Assembly: GCF_004682015.1 (NCBI RefSeq)
Contig: NZ_SMLM01000004.1
Location: 62,001 to 126,000, forward strand
Source: Ramlibacter henchirensis
Lineage (GTDB): Bacteria; Pseudomonadota; Gammaproteobacteria; Burkholderiales; Burkholderiaceae_C
Reading direction: 5' to 3'
Length of the DNA: 64,000 bases
The notes under the pieces were generated by a model, which saw nothing but the letters and a program-made list of their open reading frames with translations, ran no database searches and was not told the origin of the DNA. Every line of letters begins with the position of its first letter. The stretch's first letter is position 1. The translations under genes and the position numbers were made by a program. Shown here piece after piece: positions 49,544-58,710 of this stretch.

Positions 49544-50493
49544 ACGCCCGCGTCGAACCGCAACTGCTCACCCGGCTGTCCAGCAGCCACCTGGACGCGC
49601 TCGAGGAAGAGGCCATCTTCGTGCTGCGCGAAGTGGCCGCTTTCGAGCGCCCCACCCTGCTGTTCTCCGGAGGCAAGGATTCGTTGGTGCTGCTCCGGTG
49701 CGCCGAGAAGGCCTTCGGAGTCAATGGAGATGGAACCTTCGGTTCCGGCCGCATCCCGTACCCGCTGCTGATGATCGACACGGGGCACAACTTCCCCGAG
49801 GTGACGGACTTCCGCGACCGGCGCGCGGCCGAACTCAAGGCCGACCTGATCGTGCGCAGCGTCGAGGACTCCATGCGCCGCGGCACCGTGCGCCTGGCCC
49901 ATCCGGGCGAGTCGCGCAACGTGCACCAGTCGGTGACGCTGCTGGAGGCGATCGAGGAATTCCGCTTCGACGCGCTGATCGGCGGCGCGCGGCGCGACGA
50001 GGAGAAGGCGCGCGCCAAGGAACGGGTGTTCTCGCACCGCGACAGCTTCGGCCAGTGGCAGCCCAAGGCGCAGCGGCCGGAACTCTGGACGCTGTTCAAC
50101 ACGCGCCTGCAGCCCGGCGAGCATTTCCGCGTGTTCCCGATCTCCAACTGGACCGAACTGGACGTGTGGCAGTACATCGAGCGCGAGAACATCGCCCTGC
50201 CCTCGATCTACTACGCGCACCAGCGCCAGGTGATCGAACGCAAGGGCCTGCTCGTGCCCGTGACCGAACTCACCCCGCCGCGCGAAGGCGAGCAGGTCGT
50301 CACCCGAACGGTGCGCTTTCGCACCGTCGGCGACATCACCTGCACCTGCCCGGTGGCCAGCCCGGCCGCCAACGCGAGTGAAGTGGTCGCCGAGACCATC
50401 GCCGCCGACGTGAGCGAGCGCGGCGCAACGCGCATGGACGACAAGACCTCGGATGCGTCGATGGAGAAGCGCAAGAAGGAAGGGTATTTCTGA
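49540..50493 (+). CDS. cysD: Sulfate adenylyltransferase subunit 2 CysD
   Basis: CysD is the catalytic subunit of ATP sulfurylase, which makes APS from sulfate and ATP with GTP hydrolysis by CysN. The 317-residue protein has the PP-loop LLFSGGKDSLVLL near 40-52, IDTGHNFPEVTDFRDRRA near 79-96, and ends DDKTSDASMEKRKKEGYF as in other CysD proteins. Cys residues in CTCPVASPAANAS near 287-299 are conserved in this subgroup. Its stop shares one base with the cysN start. Confidence 0.96.
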   Translation: MNARVEPQLLTRLSSSHLDALEEEAIFVLREVAAFERPTLLFSGGKDSLVLLRCAEKAFGVNGDGTFGSGRIPYPLLMIDTGHNFPEVTDFRDRRAAELKADLIVRSVEDSMRRGTVRLAHPGESRNVHQSVTLLEAIEEFRFDALIGGARRDEEKARAKERVFSHRDSFGQWQPKAQRPELWTLFNTRLQPGEHFRVFPISNWTELDVWQYIERENIALPSIYYAHQRQVIERKGLLVPVTELTPPREGEQVVTRTVRFRTVGDITCTCPVASPAANASEVVAETIAADVSERGATRMDDKTSDASMEKRKKEGYF

Positions 50494-51791
50494 TGGATGC
50501 GAGCACCCTCGCCCAGCCCGTACGCCAGCCCTCCGGCGACCACGACGCGGCCCTGCGCTTCATCACCTGCGGCTCCGTCGACGACGGCAAGAGCACGCTG
50601 ATCGGCCGCTTGCTCGTGGACAGCAAGGCCGTGCTGCAGGACCAGCTCGCGGGCGTGCAGCGCTCGGGCGAGACCGACCTGGCGCTGCTGACCGACGGCC
50701 TGACGGCCGAGCGCGAACAGGGCATCACCATCGACGTCGCCTACCGCTACTTCGCCACGCCGGCGCGCAAGTTCATCATCGGCGACGCGCCCGGCCACGA
50801 GCAGTACACGCGCAACATGGTCACGGCCGCCTCCAGCGCCGATGCGGCCGTGGTGCTGGTCGATGCCACCAAGCTGGCCTGGCAGGACGCGGACCTGAAG
50901 CTGCTGCCGCAGACGCATCGTCACTCGCTGCTGGCGCACCTGCTGCGCGTGCCTTCGATCGTGTTCGCGATCAACAAGCTCGACGCGGTGCAGGACCCCG
51001 CCCTGGCCTTCCGCCACATCTCGGCGGCGCTCGGCCGGTTTGCGCAGAGCGCGGGCATCGAGCCGCGTGCCGTCGTGCCGGTCTCCGCGCTGAAGGGCCA
51101 CAACGTGGTCGAGGCCGCGCCCGGCTGGTGCGGCTACGCGGGACCGTCGCTGCTGCAGCTGCTGGAGACCTTGCCGGTCACGCAGGCCGAGACCGCCGAG
51201 CCGTTCTCGTTCCCCGTGCAGTGGGTCGAGAAGTTCTCCGGCTCGTCGGACACGAGCCAGGGCCGCCGGGTGTTCTGGGGCCGCATCGCCACCGGGCAGG
51301 TGCGTCCCGGCCAGGCCGTGCGCGTCATGCCCTCGGGCCAGACCGCCACCGTGGCGCAGGTGCTGGACGCCGTGCGCCGCCCGCGCGACATCGGCGCCGG
51401 CCACAGCGCGGGCATCGTGCTCGACCGCGAGGTCGATGTCTCGCGCGGCGACTGGCTGCTGGCCACCGATGCGCCCGAAGCCGTGCGCGAAGTGTCGGGC
51501 ACCGTCGCCTGGCTAGACGACGAGCCGCTGCTGCCGGGCCGCGTCTACTGGGCGCTGCATGGCCACCGCTGGGTCAAGGCGCGCGTGCGGCGCATCGGGC
51601 ACCGGCTGGACATCCAGACGCTGGCGCAGCAGCAAGCGACGCAGCTCGAAGCCAATGCGATCGGCCAGGTCGAGATCACGCTGCAGGAGCCGCTGGCAAC
51701 CCGCCCCTTCGAGCGGGCGCGGCTGCCAGGATCGCTGGTGCTGGTGGACACCGCCACGCATCGCACCGCGGGAGCGCTGCTGGTGCGCTGA
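50493..51791 (+). CDS. cysN: Sulfate adenylyltransferase subunit 1 CysN
   Basis: CysN is the GTPase subunit of ATP sulfurylase. The 432-residue protein is EF-Tu-like, with P-loop GSVDDGKSTLIGR (27-39), the switch region EREQGITIDVAYRYF around 74-88, GDAPGHEQYTRNM and the NKLD guanine motif at 161-164. No fused APS kinase follows, which fits the APS-reducing CysH. It is the last gene of the operon, and no siroheme synthase gene is included. Confidence 0.95.
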   Translation: MDASTLAQPVRQPSGDHDAALRFITCGSVDDGKSTLIGRLLVDSKAVLQDQLAGVQRSGETDLALLTDGLTAEREQGITIDVAYRYFATPARKFIIGDAPGHEQYTRNMVTAASSADAAVVLVDATKLAWQDADLKLLPQTHRHSLLAHLLRVPSIVFAINKLDAVQDPALAFRHISAALGRFAQSAGIEPRAVVPVSALKGHNVVEAAPGWCGYAGPSLLQLLETLPVTQAETAEPFSFPVQWVEKFSGSSDTSQGRRVFWGRIATGQVRPGQAVRVMPSGQTATVAQVLDAVRRPRDIGAGHSAGIVLDREVDVSRGDWLLATDAPEAVREVSGTVAWLDDEPLLPGRVYWALHGHRWVKARVRRIGHRLDIQTLAQQQATQLEANAIGQVEITLQEPLATRPFERARLPGSLVLVDTATHRTAGALLVR

Positions 51792-51892
51792 GCCGGATAC
51801 CTGCCCCTTGAGGCTCATCTCCATAGCGTCCGGAGGGACCCGGGAGCAGCCGTAAAATTCGGGGTTTTCCCCAGCGCACACGCGAAGACAAC

Positions 51893-52222
51893 ATGACCCA
51901 CGTCGTCACCGAACAATGTATCCGCTGCAAGTACACCGATTGCGTGGACGTCTGCCCCGTGGACTGCTTCCGGGAAGGGCCGAACATGCTGGTGATCGAC
52001 CCGGATGAGTGCATCGACTGCGCCGTGTGCATCCCCGAGTGCCCCGTCAACGCCATCTATGCCGAAGAGGACGTGCCGGCCGACCAGATGCCGTTCATCA
52101 AGCTGAACGCCGAGCTGGCCCAGGCGACGGGCTGGAAAAGCATCACCAAGCGCAAGCCCGCGCTGCCGGATGCGGACGAATGGAAAGACAAGCCGGGCAA
52201 GATGTCCGAGCTTGTCCGCTGA
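51893..52222 (+). CDS. fdxA: Seven-iron ferredoxin FdxA
   Basis: The 109-residue protein is a 3Fe-4S/4Fe-4S ferredoxin with cysteines at 9, 12, 17, 21 and 25, then 40, 43, 46 and 50, in the arrangement of the FdxA family, and a charged C-terminal extension. A TAAAAT box at 51853-51858 lies 35 bases upstream and may be its -10. A ferredoxin-NADP reductase gene follows 7 bases later, so the pair could supply electrons to oxygenases or to the CysI protein encoded upstream. The electron-acceptor role is inferred. Confidence 0.95.
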   Translation: MTHVVTEQCIRCKYTDCVDVCPVDCFREGPNMLVIDPDECIDCAVCIPECPVNAIYAEEDVPADQMPFIKLNAELAQATGWKSITKRKPALPDADEWKDKPGKMSELVR

Positions 52223-52229
52223 AAAGAAT

Positions 52230-53333
52230 ATGGAACCGAGACTCAGCCAAGAAGTGATCAAGACTGCCGCCGAGCATGACGGCCCCATCGAAACCGACGC
52301 GGTGATCGTCGGGGCCGGGCCCGTCGGCCTCTTCCAGGTCTTCGAGCTGGGCCTGCTGGAGATCAAGGCGCACGTGATCGACTCGCTCGCCTATCCCGGC
52401 GGGCAGCCGATCGAGCTTTATCCCGACAAGCCCATCTACGACATCCCGGCGATCCCGGTGTGCACGGGCAAGGAGCTCACCGACGCGCTGCTCAAGCAGA
52501 TCGAGCCCTTCGGCGCCACCTTCCACCTGGGCCAGACCGTCTCGGTGCTGGAGCGGCAGGACGACGGCCGCTTCTTCGTGCAGACGTCCAAGGGCACGCA
52601 GTTCCTGACCAAGACCATCTTCATCGCCGCGGGCGTGGGCGCCTTCGAGCCGCGTACGCTGAAGGTCGACGGCCTGGACAAGTTCGAGGGCTCGCAGCTG
52701 TTCTACCGCGTTCGCAACCCGTCCGACTTCGCGGGCAAGAACCTGGTCATCGTCGGCGGCGGCGACTCGGCACTGGACTGGACGCTGAACTTCGCGGCCG
52801 AAGGCCCCAACAAGGCCGAGAGCGTGATCCTTATCCACCGCCGCGACGGCTTCAAGGCCGCGCCCGCATCGGTGGCCAGGATGAGGGAGTTGTGCGAGCA
52901 GTACGAAATGCAATTCATCGTCGGCCAGGTCACCGGCTACGAGGAAAAGGACGGCCGCCTCACCGGCGCCAAGGTCACGGGATCCGACGGCGTGACGCGC
53001 GTGGTGCCGCTGGACATGCTGCTGGTCTTCTTCGGCCTGTCGCCCAAGCTCGGACCGATCGCCGACTGGGGCCTGGACATCGAGCGCAAGCAGCTCGTGG
53101 TGGACACGGAAAAGTTCTCCACCAGCATCCCGGGCATCTTCGCGGTCGGCGACATCAACACCTATCCGGGCAAGAAGAAGCTGATCCTCTCCGGCTTCCA
53201 CGAGTGCGCCCTGGCCGCCTTCGGCGCCGCGCCGATCATCTTCCCCGAGAAGGGCAAGATCCACCTGCAGTACACGACCACCTCGCCGAAGCTGCACAAG
53301 GTGCTGGGGGTCGAGACACCCGTCTTTGATTGA
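52230..53333 (+). CDS. Ferredoxin-NADP+ reductase (thioredoxin-reductase-like type)
   Basis: This is a type-2 ferredoxin-NADP reductase of the thioredoxin reductase-like family. The 367-residue protein has an FAD-binding loop [11 protein letters not shown] (near 25-35), a central NADPH-binding loop [12 protein letters not shown] (near 172-183) and the GIFAVGDIN end motif. It lacks the CXXC redox pair of true thioredoxin reductases. It follows fdxA by 7 bases and ends at a strong terminator. Start at ATG 52230 follows a GAAAAGA stretch. Confidence 0.93.
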   Translation: MEPRLSQEVIKTAAEHDGPIETDAVIVGAGPVGLFQVFELGLLEIKAHVIDSLAYPGGQPIELYPDKPIYDIPAIPVCTGKELTDALLKQIEPFGATFHLGQTVSVLERQDDGRFFVQTSKGTQFLTKTIFIAAGVGAFEPRTLKVDGLDKFEGSQLFYRVRNPSDFAGKNLVIVGGGDSALDWTLNFAAEGPNKAESVILIHRRDGFKAAPASVARMRELCEQYEMQFIVGQVTGYEEKDGRLTGAKVTGSDGVTRVVPLDMLLVFFGLSPKLGPIADWGLDIERKQLVVDTEKFSTSIPGIFAVGDINTYPGKKKLILSGFHECALAAFGAAPIIFPEKGKIHLQYTTTSPKLHKVLGVETPVFD

Positions 53334-53349
53334 GGATCTGCACGCGATG

Positions 53350-53380
53350 AAAAAAGGGCGCCTCGGCGCCCTTTTCTTTT
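53350..53380 (+). terminator. Rho-independent terminator after the reductase gene
   Basis: GGGCGCC (53356-53362) pairs with GGCGCCC (53365-53371), followed by TTTTCTTTT, 17 bases after the stop codon. An A-run precedes the stem, so it could also work in the other direction. Confidence 0.92.
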
Positions 53381-53447
53381 CAGGGTCGATCACTCCGGGA
53401 TGCACCCAAGCCAGAGCCCGGAGCGCTACGCTCTGCCTGACTTTCGC

Positions 53448-53468
53448 TCTATCACAACGTGCTATAGA
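53448..53468. promoter_or_regulatory. Possible operator of the orphan antitoxin-like gene
   Basis: TCTAT and ATAGA arms flank an 11-base centre (TCTATCACAACGTGCTATAGA). It lies 43 bases before the HTH gene and could be its own binding site. Confidence 0.45.
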
Positions 53469-53511
53469 CCATCCAGACTGCTTGCCGCAGGAACGATCAA
53501 GGAGATCTGCA

Positions 53512-53847
53512 ATGAAGGATGCCAGCCAGAAGAAGGACCGGGTTCTCGGCGAGATGCTGGAGATGGCCGCCGAGCTGAGCCGGCACGGCCTGCTCTCCAA
53601 GGAGGACCTGCTGCAGGTGAGCGCGCTGTGTGAAACGCCTCCGGTCTACACCGCCGGCAAGGTGGCCGACATCCGGATCAACAAGGCGCGAATGAGCCAG
53701 GCGGTGTTCGCCGAGGTGCTCAACGTCAGCGTGTCCGCCGTGCAGAAGTGGGAGTCGCCCCAATCCGGAAAGCATCCGACCGGGGCGGCCGCCCGCCTGC
53801 TGCAGGTGATCGAGAAGAAGGGCGTTGAAGCCATCCTCGCGATCTGA
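53512..53847 (+). CDS. NadS-like HTH antitoxin, without a toxin partner
   Basis: The 111-residue protein has an N-terminal helical part and a C-terminal helix-turn-helix of the NadS/HigA-type antitoxin family (VADIRINKARMSQAVFAEVL then NVSVSAVQKWE, near residues 48-78), ending KHPTGAAARLLQVIEKKG. It starts after AAGGAG. The upstream frame is open but has no ribosome site. No toxin gene is found on either side: the left neighbour is a reductase gene and the right one is thiG on the opposite strand. It is probably an orphan regulator. Confidence 0.82.
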   Translation: MKDASQKKDRVLGEMLEMAAELSRHGLLSKEDLLQVSALCETPPVYTAGKVADIRINKARMSQAVFAEVLNVSVSAVQKWESPQSGKHPTGAAARLLQVIEKKGVEAILAI

Positions 53848-53868
53848 TCCGGGACGACCAAGTGCGTG

Positions 53869-54645
53869 TCAAAGCAGGAACGGCTTGCCCGTGACAGGCG
53901 TTGTCGCCACCGCCATCTCCTGCCTGGCCATCACCCCTGCTTCCCAGGCGATCCGGCCGGCCTCCACCGCGAGCTTGAAAGCGCGGGCCATGGCCACCGG
54001 GTCGTGCGCTTGGGACACCGCGGAATTCACCAGCACGGCGTCGTAGCCGAGTTCCATCGCCTGCACCGCATCGCGCGGCGAACCGATGCCGGCATCGACG
54101 ACGAGCGGCACGCCAGGCAGCCGCGCACGCAACGTCCGCAGCGCCGAAGGATTGAGCAGTCCCTGCCCCGAGCCGATCGGCGCGCCCCAGGGCATGAGGA
54201 TGCGGCAGCCGGCGTCGAGCAGGCGGTTGCAGGTGACCAGGTCGTCGGTGCAGTACGGGAAGACCTCGAAGCCGTCGCGCGCCAGTTCGCGTGCGGCCTC
54301 CACCAGCTCCCAAGGGTCGGGCTGAAGCGTGTACTCGTCGCCCACGACTTCCAGCTTGATCCAGTTCGTGTTGAACATCTCGCGCGCCATGCGGGCCAGG
54401 GTCACGGCCTCGCGTGCCGTCGTGCAGCCCGCGGTGTTGGGCAGCAGGTGCGCGCCGGTTTCCTGGATCAGACGATAGAAGTCGCCGGGCTCGCCGCCAC
54501 CGGACAGCTGGCGTCTCAGCGCGACGGTGATGACCTGGGTGCCGGAAGCGCGCACCGCCTCGCGCAGCACCTGCGGCGAGGGATAGCCGGCGGTGCCGAG
54601 GAAGAAGCGGCTCTCGAGGTCGCGGCCGCCGATGGAGAAAGCCAT
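53869..54645 (-). CDS. thiG: Thiazole synthase ThiG
   Basis: ThiG forms the thiazole phosphate ring from deoxyxylulose phosphate, dehydroglycine and ThiS thiocarboxylate. The 258-residue TIM-barrel protein has the conserved [18 protein letters not shown] (69-86), [10 protein letters not shown] with its active-site Lys (near 93-102), and the phosphate-binding [14 protein letters not shown] and [21 protein letters not shown] regions. It is the last gene of the thiamine operon and lies 4 bases after the thiS stop. Confidence 0.97.
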   Translation of the reverse strand: MAFSIGGRDLESRFFLGTAGYPSPQVLREAVRASGTQVITVALRRQLSGGGEPGDFYRLIQETGAHLLPNTAGCTTAREAVTLARMAREMFNTNWIKLEVVGDEYTLQPDPWELVEAARELARDGFEVFPYCTDDLVTCNRLLDAGCRILMPWGAPIGSGQGLLNPSALRTLRARLPGVPLVVDAGIGSPRDAVQAMELGYDAVLVNSAVSQAHDPVAMARAFKLAVEAGRIAWEAGVMARQEMAVATTPVTGKPFLL

Positions 54646-54649
54646 GGTG

Positions 54650-54853
54650 TCAGCCTCCGGTGATGGGTTCGAACGTCAGCACGATGTCGCCATCGCGCAA
54701 GGTGCGCTGCGCGCGGTGGTCGCGCGGCACGAAGTCGCCGTTGACCGCGGTGGCCAGCGATGCCGGCGGGCGGCCGAGCGATTCCAGCAGGCCGGCGAGG
54801 GTCTCGCCTTCGCGCAGCTGCAGCCGCTCCCTGTTCAGTTGGATCTCGATCAT
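54650..54853 (-). CDS. thiS: Sulfur carrier protein ThiS
   Basis: ThiS carries the sulfur for thiazole synthesis as a C-terminal thiocarboxylate. The 67-residue protein has a ubiquitin-like fold and ends with the required Gly-Gly (FEPITGG). The AVNGDFVPR stretch at 38-46 is conserved. Its start overlaps the stop of thiO by ATGA, and it is followed by thiG. It is shorter than any adjacent open frame but fits family length exactly. Confidence 0.95.
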   Translation of the reverse strand: MIEIQLNRERLQLREGETLAGLLESLGRPPASLATAVNGDFVPRDHRAQRTLRDGDIVLTFEPITGG

Positions 54854-55875
54854 GCAAGGCACTCCAGGGCCGACTCCACGAGGCCGGGCGCGATCAGCCA
54901 GCCGTGGCGGAACAGGCCATTGATGCGGACCAGCCCGGGGGCGTGTTCCAGCAGCGGTTGATTGTCCGGCAGCGCCGGACGCAGGTTGCTTTCGGTGTGG
55001 ACGATGCGCGCCTCGGCCAGCGGCGGCAGGATGCTGCACGCCGCCGCGAGCAGTTCCACCGTGCTGCGCACCGACACGGGCGAGCGGTCCTCACCCTCGA
55101 TCTCGCTGGCGCCCACCACCACGATGTCGGGCTCGCGCGGCACAAGGTACACGCGATGGCGCGCATGCAGCAGCCGCACCGGCCGGCGCAGGCCCAGGCC
55201 GGGGGCCTGCAGCCAGAAGATCTCGCCGCGCACGCCGCGCACCGGAAGCTGCGGCCGCGCGCCGAGGCCGCGCACGTCGAAGACCCAGTCGTAGCGCTCG
55301 TCGCCGGTCGCCGTCCTCAGGCATCGCGGCAGCACTTCCGAAACGGAGCTGCTCCAGTGCCACGTGGTGTCGAGCGCGCCGGCCTGCAAGGCCTGCATGG
55401 CCTGCACGGTGTGGATCTGCCCTTCGCCGGGCAGCAGCCAGGCATGCAGCCCGGCCTTCAACGAAGGTTCGAGCTGCGCGAGTTCCTTCGGCGCGAGGTC
55501 CTGCGCCTGGTGCCCGGCCGGCGCCTTGCGGGCCAGCAGGTCCACGACACGCCGCGCGGCGCCGAGGTCCTCGCGATGCGCGACCAGCAGGCTGCCATCG
55601 CAGCGGAATTCCACGGGCTGCGGCAGGCGGCGCAGGATCCCGGGCCAGAGCTCGATCGAGCGCTGCCCCCAGCGGAACACGCGCTCGTCGGCGGTTTCGA
55701 GTTCGGCCAGGGGGCTCAGCATGCCGGCCGCGGTCCATCCCGTTGCGCCGCGCTCCTGCGGCCCGGAGGCCGGATCGTGCACATGCACCTCGTGCCCCGA
55801 CGCGCCGAGCTGCACGGCGAGCACGCGGCCAAGCAGGCCTGCGCCCGCGACGCCGATGCGCAGGCGCGACGTCAT
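54850..55875 (-). CDS. thiO: Glycine oxidase ThiO
   Basis: ThiO oxidises glycine to dehydroglycine for thiazole synthesis. The 341-residue FAD protein begins with the binding loop IGVAGAGLLGRVLAVQLGASG (near 6-26), has GATGWTAAGMLSPLAELE around 43-60, and ends NGLFRHGWLIAPGLVESAL, all characteristic of the glycine oxidase/MnmC-type fold. It overlaps both thiE and thiS by ATGA and is the fourth gene from the 3' end of the operon. Confidence 0.93.
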   Translation of the reverse strand: MTSRLRIGVAGAGLLGRVLAVQLGASGHEVHVHDPASGPQERGATGWTAAGMLSPLAELETADERVFRWGQRSIELWPGILRRLPQPVEFRCDGSLLVAHREDLGAARRVVDLLARKAPAGHQAQDLAPKELAQLEPSLKAGLHAWLLPGEGQIHTVQAMQALQAGALDTTWHWSSSVSEVLPRCLRTATGDERYDWVFDVRGLGARPQLPVRGVRGEIFWLQAPGLGLRRPVRLLHARHRVYLVPREPDIVVVGASEIEGEDRSPVSVRSTVELLAAACSILPPLAEARIVHTESNLRPALPDNQPLLEHAPGLVRINGLFRHGWLIAPGLVESALECLA

Positions 55876-56942
55876 GCGTCGGCCTCCAGCGAGGGATGCG
55901 GCAGGCGCGGCGCGGCTCGCGGATCGTGTTCGGCGCGCCCTTGCGCGAAGGCCTCCTGCAACGCCGGCACGGTCCGCCGCGGATCGTCGCCCAGACCGCG
56001 CAGCACGCAGACCGCGGATGCGCCGGCGCGCGCGGTTTCGCGCACCTGCCGCGCATCGAGGATGCCGCCGATCGCCACCACGGGGCAGCCGGCCTCTCGC
56101 GTCCACCAACCGAGGTTGTCCAGTCCCTGCGGACGCCAGGGCATGTCCTTGGTCGTCGTCGGCCACACCGGGCCGCAGGCCACGTACGCCGGCGCGAGCG
56201 AACGGGCGCGGCACAGCTCCCACACGGCATGCGAACTCACGCCCAGGGCGAGCCCGGTGGCGGCGAATTCGCGCAGGCCGCGCTCGCCCAGGGCGCCGAG
56301 ATCCTCCTGGCCCAGGTGAACCGTGCTCGCGCCGAGTTCGGCCGCGAGGCGCCAGTGGTCGTTGATCCAGAGGGTGGCGCCGGCATCGCGGGCCGCGGCG
56401 AGTCCGTCGCGCAGCGACTGCCGCAGTCGAGCGTCCCAGGCTGCGTCGGCATCGGCCGGCCGCTTGATGCGCAGCTGGGCCATGGCGATGCCCGCGTCGA
56501 GCACGCCACGGAGCAGATCGAGCGAACCGACGATGGCATAGATGCCGTCGACCGGCGCTCGCGCACCGAGCGGTTCGGGCACTGCGTCGCCCCAGCCCAG
56601 GGTCGGCAAGCGCGCGTCGTCCCGCCGCAGCGCCAGCAACGCGGCATCGGCCGCGACGAAGCCGTCGGCCAGGAAGCGGGACCAACGTAGTGCGACATCG
56701 TGTGAACCGACTGAGCCCCCGCGGACTTCGCCGCGCGCATGCGGCGCGTCGAGCCACGCGGATTCGCCTTGCAGCAGCAGCACCGCACGCGCGCCCGCAT
56801 CCCGCAATGACGCGGCGAGCGCAGGCTTCGCAACCCCTGCACTCGCGCCGGCGCGTGCCCGCGCTTCATCGACCGTGAGCTGCTCGATCGGAGCGCCTGG
56901 TCCGCGTGCAAGCAGCAGGCAAGTGCGATCAGGCACCGTCAT
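55872..56942 (-). CDS. thiE: Thiamine-phosphate synthase ThiE with an N-terminal extension
   Basis: ThiE couples HMP-PP with thiazole phosphate to give thiamine phosphate. Residues from about 132 (GIYAIVGSLDLLRGVLDAGI) match ThiE, with AQLRIKR, WINDHWRLAAELGASTVHLGQE with its diphosphate-binding residues, and CGPVWPTTTKD near 265. The 130 residues before that have no clear family and are rich in Ala and Arg (RARAGASAGVAKPALAASL). The whole protein is 356 residues compared with about 210 for the usual enzyme. The ATG at 56942 is coupled to the SDR gene stop (ATGA). Confidence 0.9.
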   Translation of the reverse strand: MTVPDRTCLLLARGPGAPIEQLTVDEARARAGASAGVAKPALAASLRDAGARAVLLLQGESAWLDAPHARGEVRGGSVGSHDVALRWSRFLADGFVAADAALLALRRDDARLPTLGWGDAVPEPLGARAPVDGIYAIVGSLDLLRGVLDAGIAMAQLRIKRPADADAAWDARLRQSLRDGLAAARDAGATLWINDHWRLAAELGASTVHLGQEDLGALGERGLREFAATGLALGVSSHAVWELCRARSLAPAYVACGPVWPTTTKDMPWRPQGLDNLGWWTREAGCPVVAIGGILDARQVRETARAGASAVCVLRGLGDDPRRTVPALQEAFAQGRAEHDPRAAPRLPHPSLEADA

Positions 56943-57706
56943 CGCATCACCCTCCCGCCATCGACGATCAGCACCTGGCCGGTGATGAAGCCGCTCGCCG
57001 GTGACGCCAGGAAGACCACCGGTCCTGCCACGTCCCCGGGTCTCGCCAGCCGGCGCAATGGCGTCGCCGCCATGATCGCTTCGCGGAACGACGCGCGGGT
57101 CGCTTCGCTGCCCGCCGTCGGATGCACGAGGCCGGGCGCGACGCAGTTGACGCGCACGCCCTGCGGCCCAACCTCGGCCGCGAGCTGGCGCGAGAAGCCC
57201 ACCAGCGCCGACTTCGCGGTGCCGTAGTCGTGGTACGGCACGACCGGGTCCTCCACCAGGTCGCTCACGAGGTTCACGATGGCGCCCTGCGCGCGCAGGC
57301 GCAGGTGCGGCAGCGCGGCCTGGCAGACGTGGAACGCGGCGCCGACCGAGCCTTCGAACTGCCGCAGGTAGTCGGGCCAGCCGAGGTCGGCGAAGGTCGC
57401 GCGCCGCTCCGGGTCGAACGCGTACGGCGCGAAGGCGTTGTTGACCACCGCATCGAGTCGGCCGAACTCCTGCACCGTGCGCTCCACCAGCGAGCGGGCC
57501 TGCTCCGGGACGGTCGCGTCCGCCTGCAGCGCGAGCGCGTCGCCGCCGGCTTCGCGGCAGGCCTGCACCACGGCCTGCGCTGCATCCGCCTGGCGCAGGT
57601 AGTTCACGGCGACCGCCGCGCCTTGTGCGGCGAATGCCCGGGCGATGGCCGCGCCGATGCCGCGCGATGCGCCCGTGACCAGCACCACCCTGCCCTTCAT
57701 GTCCAT
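56939..57706 (-). CDS. Short-chain dehydrogenase/reductase in the thiamine operon
   Basis: The 255-residue protein is a classical SDR: cofactor loop TGASRGIG at 11-18, NNAFAP around 95 for the NNAG region, a catalytic Tyr-Lys pair in YGTAK near 157-161, and the C-terminal ITGQVLIVDGG. Arg15 next to the glycine loop suggests NADPH. The start has AAGGA 7 bases upstream. It lies between the binding-protein gene and thiE with ATGA coupling to thiE. Its substrate is unknown; an aldehyde from the LuxC-like enzyme is an attractive possibility. Confidence 0.92.
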   Translation of the reverse strand: MDMKGRVVLVTGASRGIGAAIARAFAAQGAAVAVNYLRQADAAQAVVQACREAGGDALALQADATVPEQARSLVERTVQEFGRLDAVVNNAFAPYAFDPERRATFADLGWPDYLRQFEGSVGAAFHVCQAALPHLRLRAQGAIVNLVSDLVEDPVVPYHDYGTAKSALVGFSRQLAAEVGPQGVRVNCVAPGLVHPTAGSEATRASFREAIMAATPLRRLARPGDVAGPVVFLASPASGFITGQVLIVDGGRVMR

Positions 57707-57717
57707 GCCTTGGTCCT

Positions 57718-58710
57718 TCAATGTCCGGGCAGCAGGTCGGTCGCGACCACCTGCGCCATGTCGAGCCGCTGCTTGACGAGGCCGAGCTGGCGGTACACGT
57801 CTGCCGCCCTCTGCAGCGACGCGACATCCATCGCGCCGAGGCCCTGCCGTTTCGTCAGGTCCGAGACGCTCGCGGCATTGCGCAGCCGGATCACCTCGAG
57901 GTTGAGTGCAGGATCGCTGCCGTCGATGGCGCGCCGCGCGGCCACGGTCGCGGCCTCCTGCGGCTGCGCCAGCATCCATGCCGCCGCATCGCGGTACGCG
58001 CGCACGAAGCGGCGCAGCACGTCCTTGCGGGCGCGCAGAGTTTCCTCTCGTACCACGAACAGGTCGCTCGAGACGTTGAGGAACTGGCCGACTTCGATGA
58101 CCTCCACCTCGCCCAGCCCGCGGCGGCGGCCGACCAGCAGGCCGGTGTCGGTGGCCGCGGTCGCATCGACCTGGCCCTGCAGCAGCGGCGCGAAGTTCAG
58201 CAGGCCAGTGACGACGATGGTGACGTCGGATTCCGTCAGCCCCACCTGGTGCAGCAGCAGTTGCAGGTTCTGCCGCGTCCCGCTCGCGAGGCTGTAGACC
58301 CCGATGCGCTTGCCCTTGAGGTCCGCCGGGCCGCGAATGCCGCTCTTCTTGAGCGACACCACGTTGAACACGTTCTGCGGATAGATGTCGTAGATGGCCC
58401 GCAGCTTCTCGCCCTTGTCCAGCGCCGCGAACAGCGAGCCGGGATCGGTGAACGCGACATCGGCCTGGCCGCTCAGGATGTTTCGGATCGCGTCGCCTCC
58501 GCCCGCTCCGGGCACGTACTCCAGCGCCACACCCTGCGAGCGGTAGAAGCCCTTTTCCTCGTCCACCAGCAGCGGCGTAACTTCCGTAATGGGCTTGCTC
58601 CAGCCGGCCACGACGAGCCGGTCGCGTTGCTGCGCGATTGCGGCGGCGGGCAGCAGGCCGAGGGCGGCGAGCGCGAGGAGGTGTCGGCGCGAAGTCATCA
58701 TCGTTCTCAT
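57718..58710 (-). CDS. ThiY/NMT1-like ABC transporter substrate-binding protein
   Basis: The 330-residue periplasmic protein belongs to the NMT1/THI5-like (SsuA/ThiY) family that binds pyrimidine thiamine precursors or similar compounds. It has a signal peptide ([20 protein letters not shown]) followed by RLVVAGWSKPITEVTPLLVDEE near 28-50, GAGGGDAIRNILSGQADVAF near 70-90 and a GVYSLASGTRQNLQLLL turn. ATG 58710 overlaps the permease stop by ATGA. It forms one importer with the two genes before it. Confidence 0.92.
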   Translation of the reverse strand: MRTMMTSRRHLLALAALGLLPAAAIAQQRDRLVVAGWSKPITEVTPLLVDEEKGFYRSQGVALEYVPGAGGGDAIRNILSGQADVAFTDPGSLFAALDKGEKLRAIYDIYPQNVFNVVSLKKSGIRGPADLKGKRIGVYSLASGTRQNLQLLLHQVGLTESDVTIVVTGLLNFAPLLQGQVDATAATDTGLLVGRRRGLGEVEVIEVGQFLNVSSDLFVVREETLRARKDVLRRFVRAYRDAAAWMLAQPQEAATVAARRAIDGSDPALNLEVIRLRNAASVSDLTKRQGLGAMDVASLQRAADVYRQLGLVKQRLDMAQVVATDLLPGH

